From contig NC_134679.1 in NCBI RefSeq assembly GCF_024713945.1, forward strand, positions 6,019,001-6,083,000: a stretch of 64,000 bases of DNA. The letters run 5' to 3'. The stretch's first letter is position 1. Every line of letters starts with the position of its first letter. The notes beneath the pieces are model-generated. The model worked only from the letters and a program-made list of their open reading frames with translations. It searched no databases and was not told the origin of the DNA. Below, in pieces: positions 11,876 through 23,622 of the stretch. A program made the translations under genes and the position numbers. The DNA is from Dermatophagoides farinae (Eukaryota; Arthropoda; Arachnida; Sarcoptiformes; Pyroglyphidae).

Positions 11876-12519
11876 AAAAAACAAACAAACAAAAATCAAA
11901 TCAACGCACATCAATCAATCAACAACAAATGAATGAATCACCAAAAAAAAAAAAAAAAGAAAAGAATTAAATCTAATTAATAAATTAGTTGATAATAATG
12001 CTTTCTTCTCTACTACCATCATAATAATGTAATCCATGTTATTTAAAAAAAAAACAATTTTCAATGACAAAATTTATATTGCATAAAATTCAAGGCATTT
12101 ATATTGTTATATTTCCATTTGTATTTTTCTTTATTATTATTGATTAATTGTTCATTATCAGGCTTTTTTCTTGAATTCAACACCACCACCCATACATTCA
12201 ATAAACAGCATCAAATCATCATCATCATAAAAAATAAATGAGCAACAATCACAAGAGCAAGTTTTTTCTTTTTCTTTCCATTATATTACCTGTATAATTT
12301 TGATTAATTTTTTTTTTATAAAAAAAAACAATATTTATCATCATCATTAACATTGAACAAATTGTTGATTGAATATTCGTACATGGTTAGTGTGCGTGTG
12401 TGTGTAGATTGATGTTTGTATAAATGTATTTTTGTTTTCTAAAGGAAAATTGAAAAATTGATATTTTCCCATTTTATATAATAATAAAAAAAATATACTG
12501 TGTGTTTTCGTTTTTTTTT
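11876..12519. other. Convergent 3' regions of PIP4P and FAM210
   Basis: AT-rich, with an A17 run interrupted only by GA near 11942-11960, a plus-strand AATAAA at 11979-11984, and TTTATT at 12130-12135 (AATAAA on the minus strand, a possible FAM210 signal). No coding exon was seen. Confidence 0.6.
11979..11984 (+). terminator. Candidate polyadenylation signal, PIP4P
   Basis: AATAAA about 100 nt after the PIP4P stop codon at 11873-11875. Confidence 0.45.
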
Positions 12520-13101
12520 CTAGAAACGTTTTTTAATTAAACCCATTGTTTGTAATTTATTTGCAACTTTAGGCGTAACAAATATGGTGACCAATACACG
12601 TAATGGCATCATTGCTTTATATATTGCATATGCAACACCAAATGTACCACCAGTAGCCAGAATTTTCATATAAGTTTCACCAAATAAATTATGATCATTC
12701 ATAAAACCGAATGCATCGAAACCATATTTAATCACAATATATGTTATGCCTAAAAATGTCAATGAAAGACCAATATGTAAAACGGTTGCCAATGGACCAT
12801 AAAGAATAGCCATCCGTTTTAAACGTTCTCTGGTTGTCATTCGAATACCATCTTCCATGAAATGTGCTTTCATTTCCTTATGTTCTTTTGATTTTCCTGT
12901 TGTTGATTTTTGTTGTCGTTGTTGTTGACCATCATCCGATATTTGTCGTCGTTGTATATTTATCATCATCATATAATAAATTGATGGTTTGCCTAGACGG
13001 CAATCATTAGTAGATGTTGAAAGACCACTATTAAAGATTCGAAAATCACGGAAATAATAAAATCGTTGTAATGTTCGTATTGAAATCATTATTATTGTCA
13101 A
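12520..13101 (-). CDS. FAM210B: FAM210 (DUF1279) mitochondrial membrane protein
   Basis: A single-exon 193-residue protein. The first 35 residues are rich in Arg, Ser, Phe and Tyr and lack acidic residues until RDF, as expected of a mitochondrial presequence. A Gln/Arg-rich linker follows. From about residue 90 the DUF1279 domain is clear: RLKRMAILYGPLATVLHIGLS leading into a membrane helix (about 104-124), then GGTFGVAYAIYKAMMPLRV and VTPKVANKLQTMGLIKKRF. LHIGLSLTFLGI resembles FAM210B (LHIGISLISLGI) more than FAM210A. FAM210 proteins act at mitochondrial membranes and have been linked to erythroid maturation and mitochondrial translation; the arthropod role is not known to me. A second ATG (Met5) could be the start. 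The gene is head-to-head with DHDDS. Confidence 0.88.
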   Translation of the reverse strand: MTIIMISIRTLQRFYYFRDFRIFNSGLSTSTNDCRLGKPSIYYMMMINIQRRQISDDGQQQRQQKSTTGKSKEHKEMKAHFMEDGIRMTTRERLKRMAILYGPLATVLHIGLSLTFLGITYIVIKYGFDAFGFMNDHNLFGETYMKILATGGTFGVAYAIYKAMMPLRVLVTIFVTPKVANKLQTMGLIKKRF

Positions 13102-13812
13102 TTTGACATCGATGTGTTGTTTGTAGCTTCAGAATCGTTGATTTTAAATGTTTCCAATGTGTTGAAATGATATTTTCATTTTTTTCCTGATTTAATTTCA
13201 ATATAATAATATATCTACATCAACGATTTGTGTCAGGTGGAAATAGGGCAATGTTATTTTTTTTTTCTTTATAAATGCATGCGTGTTCATCATTAAAAGA
13301 TTGTTTTTTCAATTTTTTTTGTATTAACTTTTTTGATAATAATTTTATTCCAATTTAAAAAAAAAATATTAAAATTCAATACACCTGATTAATTACTGGT
13401 GATAGTGATTGGCTACGATCAATGTTTTTTTGTTACAGCCAGTGTTTCTTTCAAACAATAACAATGCAGTGATTTGTTTTCCGGCTTTTTTCGAGTAAGT
13501 TTGTACTCAAATATTGATGATTTAGTAATTCCCCATTATAACTCATTTTGTTTCTTTTTTTTTCATTCAAAAATTATCTAGTATGTATCACATTCAAATG
13601 ATCATTATGATTTTTGCTGCTGATTGAATATTTTGCCTACTCAGCTTATTACGTATCATAGAAACAAAAATTATTTAAAAAATACACGTCATCTTTAATA
13701 TATTTCGTTTATAATTTTGTTGATATTGTTACATCATTATAATTGTTTGTGTATCATCATCATCATCATTTAATTAATTTTATTATTAATTTCACATTCA
13801 TCAATAATCAAA
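13102..13812. promoter_or_regulatory. Intergenic region between divergent FAM210 and DHDDS
   Basis: 711 bp of AT-rich DNA containing both promoters and 5' UTRs. A run of CAT units precedes the DHDDS start at about 13756-13770. No TATA box or further exon could be assigned with confidence. Confidence 0.5.
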
Positions 13813-14931
13813 ATGACAACATTGTTTCAAAAACATGAACGTACATGGCTAGAACGGATTGTCATACGAATATTGAAACAAGGTGTTATACCAAAACATA
13901 TTGCATTCATAATGGATGGTAATCGTCGTTTTGCTGAAAAATTAAACATTAAAAAAATGATTGGCCATAGTAAAGGTTTTGCAAAATTAACTGAAACATT
14001 GTCATGGTGTCGTGATCTCGGTATTACACAAGCTACCCTTTATACGTTTAGTATTGAAAATTTTAAAAGACCTAAAGAAGAAGTAGATTATCTGATGGAT
14101 TTGTTTCGGATACAAACGAAAAAAGTTATTGAAGAAATGTCGAAAATAAAACAACATGAAACCTGTATACGTATCTATGGTAATATTCATCTACTTCCAA
14201 TAGATATTCAACAAAACATTGCCCGATTGGTCATCGAGACGGCTAAATTTGATAAATTTTATCTTAACATTTGTTTTGCCTATACAGCAAGAGAAGAAAT
14301 AAACAATGCATTCATCGATCTACAACAATGTGTCGAGAATCATATTATCGAACCAAGTGACATTAATCATACGACCATTACGAATGCTATGTATTCACTA
14401 GGTCTAAACGATCCAGATATATTGATACGAACATCTGGTGAAATGCGTTTATCAGATTTTCTTCTTTGGCAATCATCATTTTCGACAATATTTTTTCTTG
14501 ATGCATTATGGCCAGAGTTTACTATTTGGCATCTTTTTGCTGCAATAATAAATCATCAATATGAATATCGTTCGATTAAAAAATCGCGTGAAAATTATTT
14601 CCAACTTCTACAGAAAGAAGATGATGAATTCTGTCGAAAAATTTATCATAGCCATTCATCAAATTATCATTATAATAATTACGAAGAATTTATGGCCAAA
14701 CGTGAATCAAAAATCAAGGAATGTAATGAATTTATTCGTAATAAACGAATTGAACATCTCTATTCAATTTTATCAGCTGCCGATATGAATAGTAATAGCA
14801 ACAACAACAACAACCATTCTAATGATAAAACAACAGCAACAACAACAACAACGACAATTAAAAAACTAACAAATGGTAATCATCATCATAACATCAATGG
14901 ACATGTCTATGAATTCAATCAATCACTGTAA
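13813..14931 (+). CDS. DHDDS: Dehydrodolichyl diphosphate synthase catalytic subunit (cis-prenyltransferase)
   Basis: A single-exon 372-residue cis-prenyltransferase (human DHDDS 333 aa). With its partner NgBR/NUS1 at the ER it adds isopentenyl units to farnesyl diphosphate to make the dolichol precursor needed for N-glycosylation. Diagnostic residues: HIAFIMDGNRRFAEK with the Mg/substrate Asp35 and Arg38-Arg39 of the pyrophosphate loop, GHSKGF, TLYTFSIENFKRP, the FAYTAREEI block, DPDILIRTSGEMRLSDFLLWQS and DALWPEFTIWHL. The final 45 residues are a lineage-specific Asn/Thr/His tail made by (AAC)n and (CAT)n repeats. The start ATG has A at -3 (CAAAATG). The downstream neighbour Tbx20 converges on it. 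Confidence 0.95.
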   Translation: MTTLFQKHERTWLERIVIRILKQGVIPKHIAFIMDGNRRFAEKLNIKKMIGHSKGFAKLTETLSWCRDLGITQATLYTFSIENFKRPKEEVDYLMDLFRIQTKKVIEEMSKIKQHETCIRIYGNIHLLPIDIQQNIARLVIETAKFDKFYLNICFAYTAREEINNAFIDLQQCVENHIIEPSDINHTTITNAMYSLGLNDPDILIRTSGEMRLSDFLLWQSSFSTIFFLDALWPEFTIWHLFAAIINHQYEYRSIKKSRENYFQLLQKEDDEFCRKIYHSHSSNYHYNNYEEFMAKRESKIKECNEFIRNKRIEHLYSILSAADMNSNSNNNNNHSNDKTTATTTTTTIKKLTNGNHHHNINGHVYEFNQSL

Positions 14932-14987
14932 TAAATTTATAAAAAAAAAATTCCTGTCAGAAATAATCAAGTACGCACTGTTTAACG

Positions 14988-14993
14988 AATAAA
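14988..14993 (+). terminator. Candidate polyadenylation signal, DHDDS
   Basis: AATAAA 57 nt after the DHDDS stop codon. Confidence 0.5.
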
Positions 14994-15445
14994 TGAAAGG
15001 TGGATATAAATATTTTTGCTATTGCTGTGATAATAATCTGAATGATGATCATACAATGATTTCCATGCCAAGCTGGTCATTTGTCTCTAATACGAATCTC
15101 GAAAATCAATTGGGCTTCATTTCATTGTTTTTTTTTTTTTGAAATACTAAATTTTCTAATGATTAAATAAAAATTTTTTTTGTGACTCTAAATCAAAATC
15201 AAATTGAAATGACATATTTTAAATAATGATGATTTCGATCAATTTTATTTCATTTTGTAGCTAGTGTCATCTCTTATTAATTATTTAAACTATTTTTTTA
15301 TTATTAAAAGTGGCACCATCTTTTGGATAACCAGTTGAATATTTTGGTTTGTAGTTTTTTTTTGACCAATGGATGGCGTCATTTTTTTATAGAAAAAGAA
15401 ATTGCCAAAAAATACAAAATCGATGCATGAAGAATGAAATTCATG

Positions 15446-15451
15446 TTTATT
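15446..15451 (-). terminator. Candidate polyadenylation signal, Tbx20-like gene
   Basis: AATAAA read on the minus strand, about 255 nt downstream of the TGA at 15707-15709. Confidence 0.35.
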
Positions 15452-15706
15452 CATCATAATCAATCAAAATAATCAATAAATTCATGGTTAATCAATAATT
15501 ACAAACAATCACTGTCCAACGGATGATGATTACATGAAATGATGAGGAAAAATAAGTAGTATATAAGTGAAAGTTGACTAATATTTTAGGAAATAGATAT
15601 GCATTAGGAAGTTTTGAATGTTAATGATAATAATTACTATTAAATGAAATCATTTACAAATAATCATTTTTATATATGATGTGTATGAGGATAAATCTAT
15701 TGATAA

Positions 15707-18700
15707 TCAAGTAGATATACTTGTCGTTTTATCATTGGTCAATTGTGATGGTAAACGACTGGAATTCGATATGTCCGAAATCGGTGATATCGATAATGTT
15801 GGTGATGATGGTGATGGAGGTGTGTTTGGACATGATCGACTATGGCCATCAGTAAATAAATTTTTTGTCTCTGATTGTGATGATGTAAATGCATGTGATG
15901 GCGGTGGTAGTGGTGGCGGCAATGGAGACGATAAAGGCGATGAAAATGATGTTTTAGGAGCTTGAACCGGTGACAGATTAGATGATTGAATTGTTGTACT
16001 GTTATTTGGTACATTGGTCGGCAATGAAGATTGAGGATAGGGTGGAGAAGGTGTTGTCATTGCCATATTCTGTCCTGGTGGAGTGATTGGCGCCGTTGGT
16101 AAGCGAAAGAATCGTGGAAATTGTGTATAGAATGCAGCAGCTACAGCAGCTGCTGCTTGTGATTGTACATTGTGATTTAAATTCGTGGAACTTTCATTCG
16201 ATGAATTCGATAATAATGGACTTGAACAATTACTACTGTTATTCGGATTATTTGATGAGGAAATTCCATCCGTACAGGTTAGATTCAAAGCATCGAATGA
16301 ATTTGATTGTTTACCACTTGCTTTACTGCTGGATTTACCATTGCTAGAATTATTCACTTTTGATAATTCCGTTGAGGATGATGCCGATTCTGGCTGTGCA
16401 GAATTCATCGTTTGTGATGGATGTGAAAGATTTTGACCAGATAGAAAATTACGTGGAATATTTCCAAAATAGAAACTGGCTAGGGCAGGATTTACGGCCA
16501 TCATCGAAGAGAATTCGGCTGCTGATCCTAACGAGAATTGAATTTGAAATTAAATAATCAATTGTATTCAGTTATAGTTTTATACCTGGCATCATAGATG
16601 AAGAATAAACATTGGAATTCGGTGAAACAGCCGTTGAATTTGGAGAACCACTACCAGGTGAACCGTTTTGATTCTGAATTGCAGATGAGGATGTAGATGA
16701 TGATGTGATTGGTGCTGGTGGTGGTAATTGTGTAGAAGGTTGTGTCGTTAATGATGATGATGATGATGATGTTGAAGCGGCGGCGGATGTTTGACCATTA
16801 GGAACAAATTTCCATGCCGATGATGCAAGTGCAGCTGCTTGTGAGGCCATTAGTGCCAAAAATTCTTGACCACATGGTAGACGTCCTAATGCTGGAAAGA
16901 ATTAAAGAAATGAATTAATGAACAAATCGATTGTTTATCAATGAAAATTACATACCAGCTGCATTTGCCAATGCTTGTTGATCATGTGGAGAAAGATCGG
17001 AACCAAAAAATGCACGAAATGGTGAATGTCGAAATGCATGTTCCCGTAATAAAGTTTCGACAGATTCTCTACATTTTTTCGTGGATAAAATTTATTTACA
17101 ATTATACCACAATAAAATTTTGCCAAAAAAAAACAATTACTTACATTTCATACCTTTCCAGATCGGTTAATCGACTGGAATCACGAAAACCTTTGGCAAA
17201 TGGATTCGAATCAATCTTTAATTTTGTTATCTACAAACAAATACGATTATTTACAATCAACAAGAATCAATAAACTACTAACCAATTGATTTTGATATGC
17301 AGTAACGGCAGTGAAAACCGTTTCTGAAAAAATATATGTACGAAATTGTTCATTTTCCAGATTATTAATCATTAATTGGCTACTATGATGTGTTAGTTGA
17401 TCCAAACGAAGTTTAATCAAATGTATTCGTGGCTGATATTTATGCATTGAATTAAGAACAATCTAAAAGAAATAAACATTGATAATGGAATGTATGATAA
17501 AACTGATTGGATATAAAACTTACATGTCCATTTTTATCCATTTCATTATTGGTTAATTTTGTTTTTTCAAATGATACAATTTGTTTACGTAATTGTTCAC
17601 CAGTGAATGGTGAATCAGGATGAAGATAAAGACGAATCGGTGATGGTGCATCAGCTTTACCGGCAACAAGCCATGAACTACGATGATATGCATAACGATA
17701 ACGTTTATTATCGACTGGTACAATATCCATTAGTACAGCATATCTTGCCATTGGATCAGTATTATGAAATGATACACGACATGTTGGAAACATTCTTCAA
17801 TTGTTGTTGTTGTTGTTGTTAAATGAATAAATAAATAAATAAACGAGCAGAAAAGCAGAAAAAAATATAATTTATCAATTTAAATGTTTCGCAAATCACA
17901 GAAAAAAAAGAGATAAAGAAACGGAGAAAAATAAACCAATTTAAACGAATTGATGATAAACTAATTGACAAATTGAATTAACCGGGAACAAAATTTTTTT
18001 TGTTTCTCCAGTAAGTGCAAAAAAACCAAAACAAAAAAAAGGGTAGCTTGATGTCTATAGACAACAAAACACACACACTTATGATAATTGAAAACGAAAA
18101 AAAAAATCATTTCTGTTCATGTTTGTGTGTGTGTTTCAAATCATAAAAACCATGATTAGATCAATGTTTTTCTTCACTATAAAAGATGTCGCGTCAAATG
18201 ATTGACGCCAAAGCTGATTAATTTTTTTTTTGTTTTGGTTTTGTTTCTTTTCACCGATCGACCAATCAATCTCTGACCTTTAGTACTTTGCTTCTGAATG
18301 TTTTTTTTCGACAAATTTCACTTGTTCATTTATCGAAAATGATGATGATGATGATGATGGTAGTAATAATAGTAACGGAGATAAGAATTTTGTATCGACA
18401 AATAAAAAAAAAGAGAGAAAGAAGATAAAAGACACACGACAAACGTATGTATGTATGGTTGTATGGACAAGTAAAAAAAAAGATCGTAAGGTTAAAACAA
18501 AATGGACCATAGTATAAACATTATGATGATGATAATCAACAAATGGCCGGCCTTTTTTTTTCTCTCATCATCATCATCATCATCATTATCATCATTAATG
18601 ACAAATGATAATGTGTCCGCCGACAGGTAATTGCATTGGCAAATTTTTGCCCGAAACACATACACACACACACATGAAAAAAAAGATTACACTTTGTAGA

Positions 18701-20329
18701 TGAAGTTGTCGACGAAAACACATTTGCTATTGGCGACATCTTGACGGCTTTGAAAACATTGAATTTTTTTTCTCGCAAATAAATTTCGCTTGTAATTTCT
18801 TATCTGTCTCAAATAAGTGTTTGTTTGTGTCTCTGTGTGTTGTTGGTATGTGTTTTATGGACATTTTTACTGGTTATTTCGTAAGAATATGAAGAGAAAA
18901 AAATTAAAATCTTAATCATCACTCACCTTCGACCAGTTTTAGTAATGATCATTTCAGTGCCTAATTCATGGAATTTTTCCCATAATTCTTTTGTCTCTAA
19001 TTTTGCATCAATTTTCATTAATTCTTCACAATTACAACGTGGTAAACAAGCTGGATTAAGCTCTGGTTTACTGTTTGCATTACTATTCTTTGAATCATTG
19101 GAATTTTTACCACTTTTATGATGATTCGTTGATGATGATGATGATGATGAATAATGTTGTGATCGTTTTGTTGATGAAGACGATTCTTTATCACGATAAT
19201 GACTATTTGATGAATATTTAGATGATGGTTCTTTATTGTTCAATGTATAGTTTGAAGATCGATTATTCGATTTTGAATCCGATCTTGCTTGATTATTATC
19301 ATAATCATTATTATCAGATGAATTATTTACGAATGAAAATGCTGATTTTGGATAATTTTTGGAATTTTTCGATGAAGGTGACGCTTGTTGTATGACAGGT
19401 GGAGGTGGTGGTGGTGGTAATGGTGGTGGTTGTTGTATTGATGCAGTTGATGATGTTAAACCTGATGGTGATATCTTGGCAAATTTAGCGAGATCAGCAA
19501 ATGAATTATTGAATTCGGCATTCAAACGTTGTTGTAGTGCTATACTTGGATGAAGTTGAGATAAATGTGCAGGTGGTAGGCTACCAGCACGTAAAAGATT
19601 TAGATTAAAATGTGCTGGATTAAAAAATGGATTTACATCCGTCGGAATGGTGCCTTTTAATCCCAATAATGATGACGGATCATATGGATATGCGGCAACT
19701 AAATTTGGACTAATTGGTTGATTACTATTTGGATCCGATTTACATGAAACACATTCATCATCATGGCTTGAACCATCACCATTTGATTCAATATCGACAA
19801 TATCATCAACATTAATCTCTTCATCATCATCATCATCATCATCATCACCAACATTATTATCATCATTATCAACATCAATATCTTCAACATTTACATTATT
19901 TTGTACACTATTATAATCATCAATTAAACGTCTTGATTTCAATGTTTTTGTTGGTCGATATTTATGTTCCATATCATGAGCAGAACGTTTACGTTGATTG
20001 ATATCATTCCATTGATGATGATGAAGAAGATGATGATTGCCATTAATTGTTGTTTGACTATTGTTATGATGATTATTATTATAACGTGTTGAAGAATTAT
20101 TCAATTGACGTCTTGGTGCGGTTGTTGTTGTTGTTATTGTATCCACATTATCCACTTTATTCAAATCAGCATCTTTATTACTACTGATTAATGAATCTAT
20201 GGAAAAATGTTTTGCTTTTGTAGACATTTTCAATGTTTGTTGTTTATGTTGATGATTTGAATGATTAGTTGATTGTTTGTTGGCCGATGAATGTTTCGAA
20301 TTCGTATTGACCATTGATTTTGTTGTCAT
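15707..20329 (-). CDS. Tbx20: T-box transcription factor, Tbx20 / midline / H15 class
   Basis: Seven minus-strand exons with consistent phases: 18927..20329, 17524..17794, 17283..17462, 17154..17230, 16956..17068, 16586..16891, 15707..16527, giving 1056 residues. The T-box spans about 444-644: [141 protein letters not shown] and NEMDKNGH place it with Tbx20/midline/H15, not Tbx2/3. HFSIDSLIS (residues 41-49) is an eh1 Groucho-recruiting motif, known in midline/H15. The protein is far longer than human TBX20 (447 aa) because of Asp, Ser, Asn, His and Pro tracts. In arthropods this class patterns heart, nervous system and ventral appendages. Introns are 1132, 61, 52, 85, 64 and 58 bp. More 5' noncoding exons are possible. 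Confidence 0.94.
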
Positions 20330-20830
20330 CGCTATTAATCATCGATGGCCATTCAATCTTAATTAAAGAATTTTTTTTTTCAAGAAAAAAAAATAACCAT
20401 TAGTTATGGTGATCGACCTTTATATCGTTGGTGTAAAATAGAGAATGTGCAAGACACATTTGTTTTTCTGAATACACACACACACACACCAGAAAAAAAA
20501 TTAAAATTCAAAACCACATGATTATGATTATCGACTATCATGGTCAACAGAGACACACATATTGTGTGTGCGTGTGCTAAATAAACCCAAAAAATTTCAA
20601 CCGATTAATTGAGTTCTTTTTTTTATTTGAAAAAAACCACAAATTGATTTTTGAATTCAAAAAAACAAAAAAAATATTGACCGAATCGATTTTAATGAAT
20701 ATATGTAAAATACTGAATATTCTTCAAAAAGTCTAATCATAATCATATGGCTAACGAACAAATAAAAAACAAACAATTATGAACTGAATAAAATTGATTG
20801 ATTTATTGCCAAATCCAACACATGTCCCAG

Positions 20831-20852
20831 TGTGTGTGTGTGTGTGTGTGTG
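20831..20852. repeat. (TG)11 microsatellite
   Basis: An uninterrupted TG run upstream of the T-box gene. Confidence 0.95.
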
Positions 20853-21563
20853 ATCATTGTTGATCGCGTGCCATACACAAAATAATTTGTAAAAGAAAAA
20901 AAATTTCTTTAATTATAAACATTCAAATGACCTGAATGTTGACCTTTTTTTGTGGTATGCAAACAGAAAAGAAAATCTTTCAACAAAATCTAAATTGGAA
21001 TTATTAAGACACAAAAGAAGATTTTCAAAGCCAAATAAGATTAATGTATTCAAATTAATTAATTCCAATTATGTGAATATGAATATTAATAACTAAATCT
21101 GACAAAATTTCGCTTTTACCAAATTAAAATGATGCTAAAACTCTTTATTTATTCATACACACACACACACACAAATCACATACCTTGAATCATCGATGAA
21201 TGGAAAGAAATTTTCTCTCAATTAATTAATTAATTAATTAATTTGAAGTAAAAGAATGGAAAACAATTAAACGTTGATTGCACGGAAATTTTTGTTTGTT
21301 TTTTTGTTTGCATTTGCTTTTTTGATTAATTTGATAAATTTTTTTTTTTCACAATGATCACACATAAATATTCAATAATTAACTTCCTGTGAATTCACCA
21401 CAAACAGGATTTGATTTGATTTTATTTTCAGCTTCTTGATGATAGTTGTTGATATACAAGCACAAACAAACACACAATAAATATGTCGAGTTAGTGTTTC
21501 GATCGATGGAACATCGAATAATGATCATCATCATCATCGTCATCAACATCACAGAAAAAAATA

Positions 21564-21690
21564 TTCGTCGTCGTCGTCGTCGTTGTAGTCGTCGAAATCA
21601 TCATCATCATCAACATCATCATTGCTGTCATCAGTATATGTGAAGTTGTTGTGAAAACAAGAAGAAGAAGATGACGACGACGACGACGAA
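21564..21690. repeat. CGT/ACG inverted repeat
   Basis: TT(CGT)n at 21564-21583 and (ACG)5AA at 21674-21690 are reverse complements over 17 nt, with about 90 nt between. CpG-rich triplets are unusual in this AT-rich sequence. Confidence 0.8.
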
Positions 21691-21856
21691 AAGAGTCGAT
21701 AGCTGATATGTGTAAAAGTGTGTGTGTGTGTTTGTGTTTTTGTGAGTGTCGATATTATACACAAACAAAAGTCACGAAAAATTTGATCCCACCTATTTTT
21801 CTCACTCAACAATAAACATAATATACATCTATTGCTATAGCTTAAAACATACGACG

Positions 21857-21872
21857 ATATATATGAGATTGA

Positions 21873-21898
<26 letters not shown>
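21857..21898 (-). promoter_or_regulatory. Candidate TATA plus GAGA promoter-like element
   Basis: On the minus strand a (CT/GA)n tract (about 21898-21875) precedes ATATATAT (21864-21857) in the orientation of the T-box gene. This resembles a GAGA-factor plus TATA arrangement. It is inference; no transcript evidence is available. Confidence 0.25.
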
Positions 21899-21905
<7 letters not shown>

Positions 21906-23000
21906 TGGATAGCTTATAGCCATTTACTAAATCATCACCAAAAGAAAAAAAAATCATCCATTCATTCATTCAATTGAATTGAATAGAATCGAATGAAATT
22001 CTAGATAAAACACTGGTTCATGTTTGGAACATCATGAGATGATCCAGAATAATAAACAGTTGGAAACTGTTATCGTAATTTAGAAATTTTTTATTCAGGC
22101 AAATAATAATTGGTTTTGGGGCGTTGATTGTGATGATGATGATGATGATATCACATATATATATATTCTATACACACCCACTCACACTCATTCGACACGC
22201 ACACACTATGAATCAATCGAAGCGATGACTATCGAATTGAATCGTTTATTTTTATTTTTATTTTTTTTTCTTCTTCTTTTTGTTCTGATCAAATTGAAAA
22301 TTAGAATTGGTGGTAGGTTTTTCAGAAAAAAAAACCATTATGGATCGCCCATTTTTTTTCGTTTTGTTTTGGATCAACATGCGCAGCGCATTTCAAATTT
22401 GGAACAGAAAATCAAAAGAGAGAGACGGAGAGAGAGAAGAAAATTGAAGAAGCGACGAGTTGGTAAGTAGAGGTGAGAAAAAAAATTATACATAGTGTGA
22501 ACACATACAAAACTAGAAGAAGAAGAAAAAAAATGAAGGTTCACAGTGAGATGTGATTCTCTTTCTCTCTTTTCACAATCATCATCATCATCATCATCTT
22601 GGTGAAATGGGATGCTGTAATATCAGTTTGTTTGTGTTTGTGTGTGTGTTAGATTGTCGACGACCGTTCGTTTCTTTTTCATAGTTTTATAACAGAATAG
22701 AAATTTATTATACACATTGTGATTGGTGAAATCGACAATGTTGGACGCGCCCGTTTTAAGGTTGGACTATAGTGTGTATGCAAGTGTGTATGTTTGGAGT
22801 TTTCAATGAGAAAAAAAAAATTTCCTCTGGCTGCCTGTATTATAAATGAATGATATTCGGATATGGATGGCTGCCGCCCTTCACACATACATATACACTG
22901 AAAAACAATATTAACACATTCACGTCTATACAACAACACCACCACCACCACCACCACCAACACATTTCATTTCGGGTGGGTTAAAACCAAGGGGGTCAAA

Positions 23001-23586
23001 AAAAAGGCATCCGCATCCAATATATATGTGATGCTATGAAAAAAAAATGAACTGCCTTCTAAGATGTGTTTGTGTATGTGTGTGTGGAAAGAAAAGAAAA
23101 ATTTTCAAACACAAGCTGCTGCCGTTGTGATGCGGCTGCTGTTTTTTTTTTTTTTTTTTTGTTATCGGGATGTTATTATTATTTGTCGTTTTTCATCATC
23201 ATCAACATGAAGATGATGTTGATGTTGATGATGATGATGATGATCATCATCAACAAACCAGGATCTTCTGTGTATGTTCTAGTCATTCCAATTTAGTTGA
23301 GTATATATCAGTATTATATGATTTTTTTTTTTTTGAGTTGTAGTCGCAAATTGTTCGCATCTCGTCGACAACATCTCTCCTTTTTTCTTTTTCCATCGTT
23401 AGCTATATGTTGTTAAAACTTTTTTTTTCATGTATAGTAAAGAATGTGAACATCTTCTCCAGATGAATACAGGCGCCATCGATTATCAAAATCAATGCTA
23501 GATATCGAGAGAGAAAGAGAGAACGATTTTATTGAATTTTGTAATATGGTCGACACGACCGATACAAGTAAAGTGGCTAAATCACC

Positions 23587-23622
<36 letters not shown>

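Larger units (their letters stand above)
14932..15706. other. Convergent 3' regions of DHDDS and the Tbx20-like gene
   Basis: 775 bp of AT-rich DNA. Plus-strand AATAAA hexamers lie at 14988-14993 and 15166-15171. TTTATT at 15446-15451 is AATAAA on the minus strand, about 255 nt past the Tbx20 stop. No open frame of interest is present. Confidence 0.6.
20330..23000. promoter_or_regulatory. Upstream region of the Tbx20-like gene, repeats and putative promoter
   Basis: The proximal 2.7 kb upstream of the T-box start codon. The immediate leader has a short upstream ATG frame (MAIDD, stop) and a possible 5'-UTR acceptor (TTAATAG before CGATGAC). Further out are (TG)n at 20831-20852, a CGT/ACG inverted repeat at 21564-21690, a (GA)n tract near 21875-21898 beside ATATATAT (21857-21864), (GAT)n near 22132-22149 and an NRF1-like palindrome at 22379-22391. 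No coding exon was recognised with confidence. Confidence 0.5.

Noticed and set aside
15681-15965. Plus-strand open frame rich in Asp and Gly
   Set aside because: It lies antisense to the last exon of the T-box gene and mirrors its Ser/Pro-rich codons.
16087-16557. Several plus-strand frames of 65-86 codons
   Set aside because: Antisense shadows of T-box exon 7; the sense frame has correct splice phases and family motifs upstream.
21549-21923. 124-codon minus-strand frame upstream of the T-box gene
   Set aside because: Ser, Asp and Leu-Ser runs come directly from CGT, GAT and GA repeats; better seen as leader or promoter DNA.
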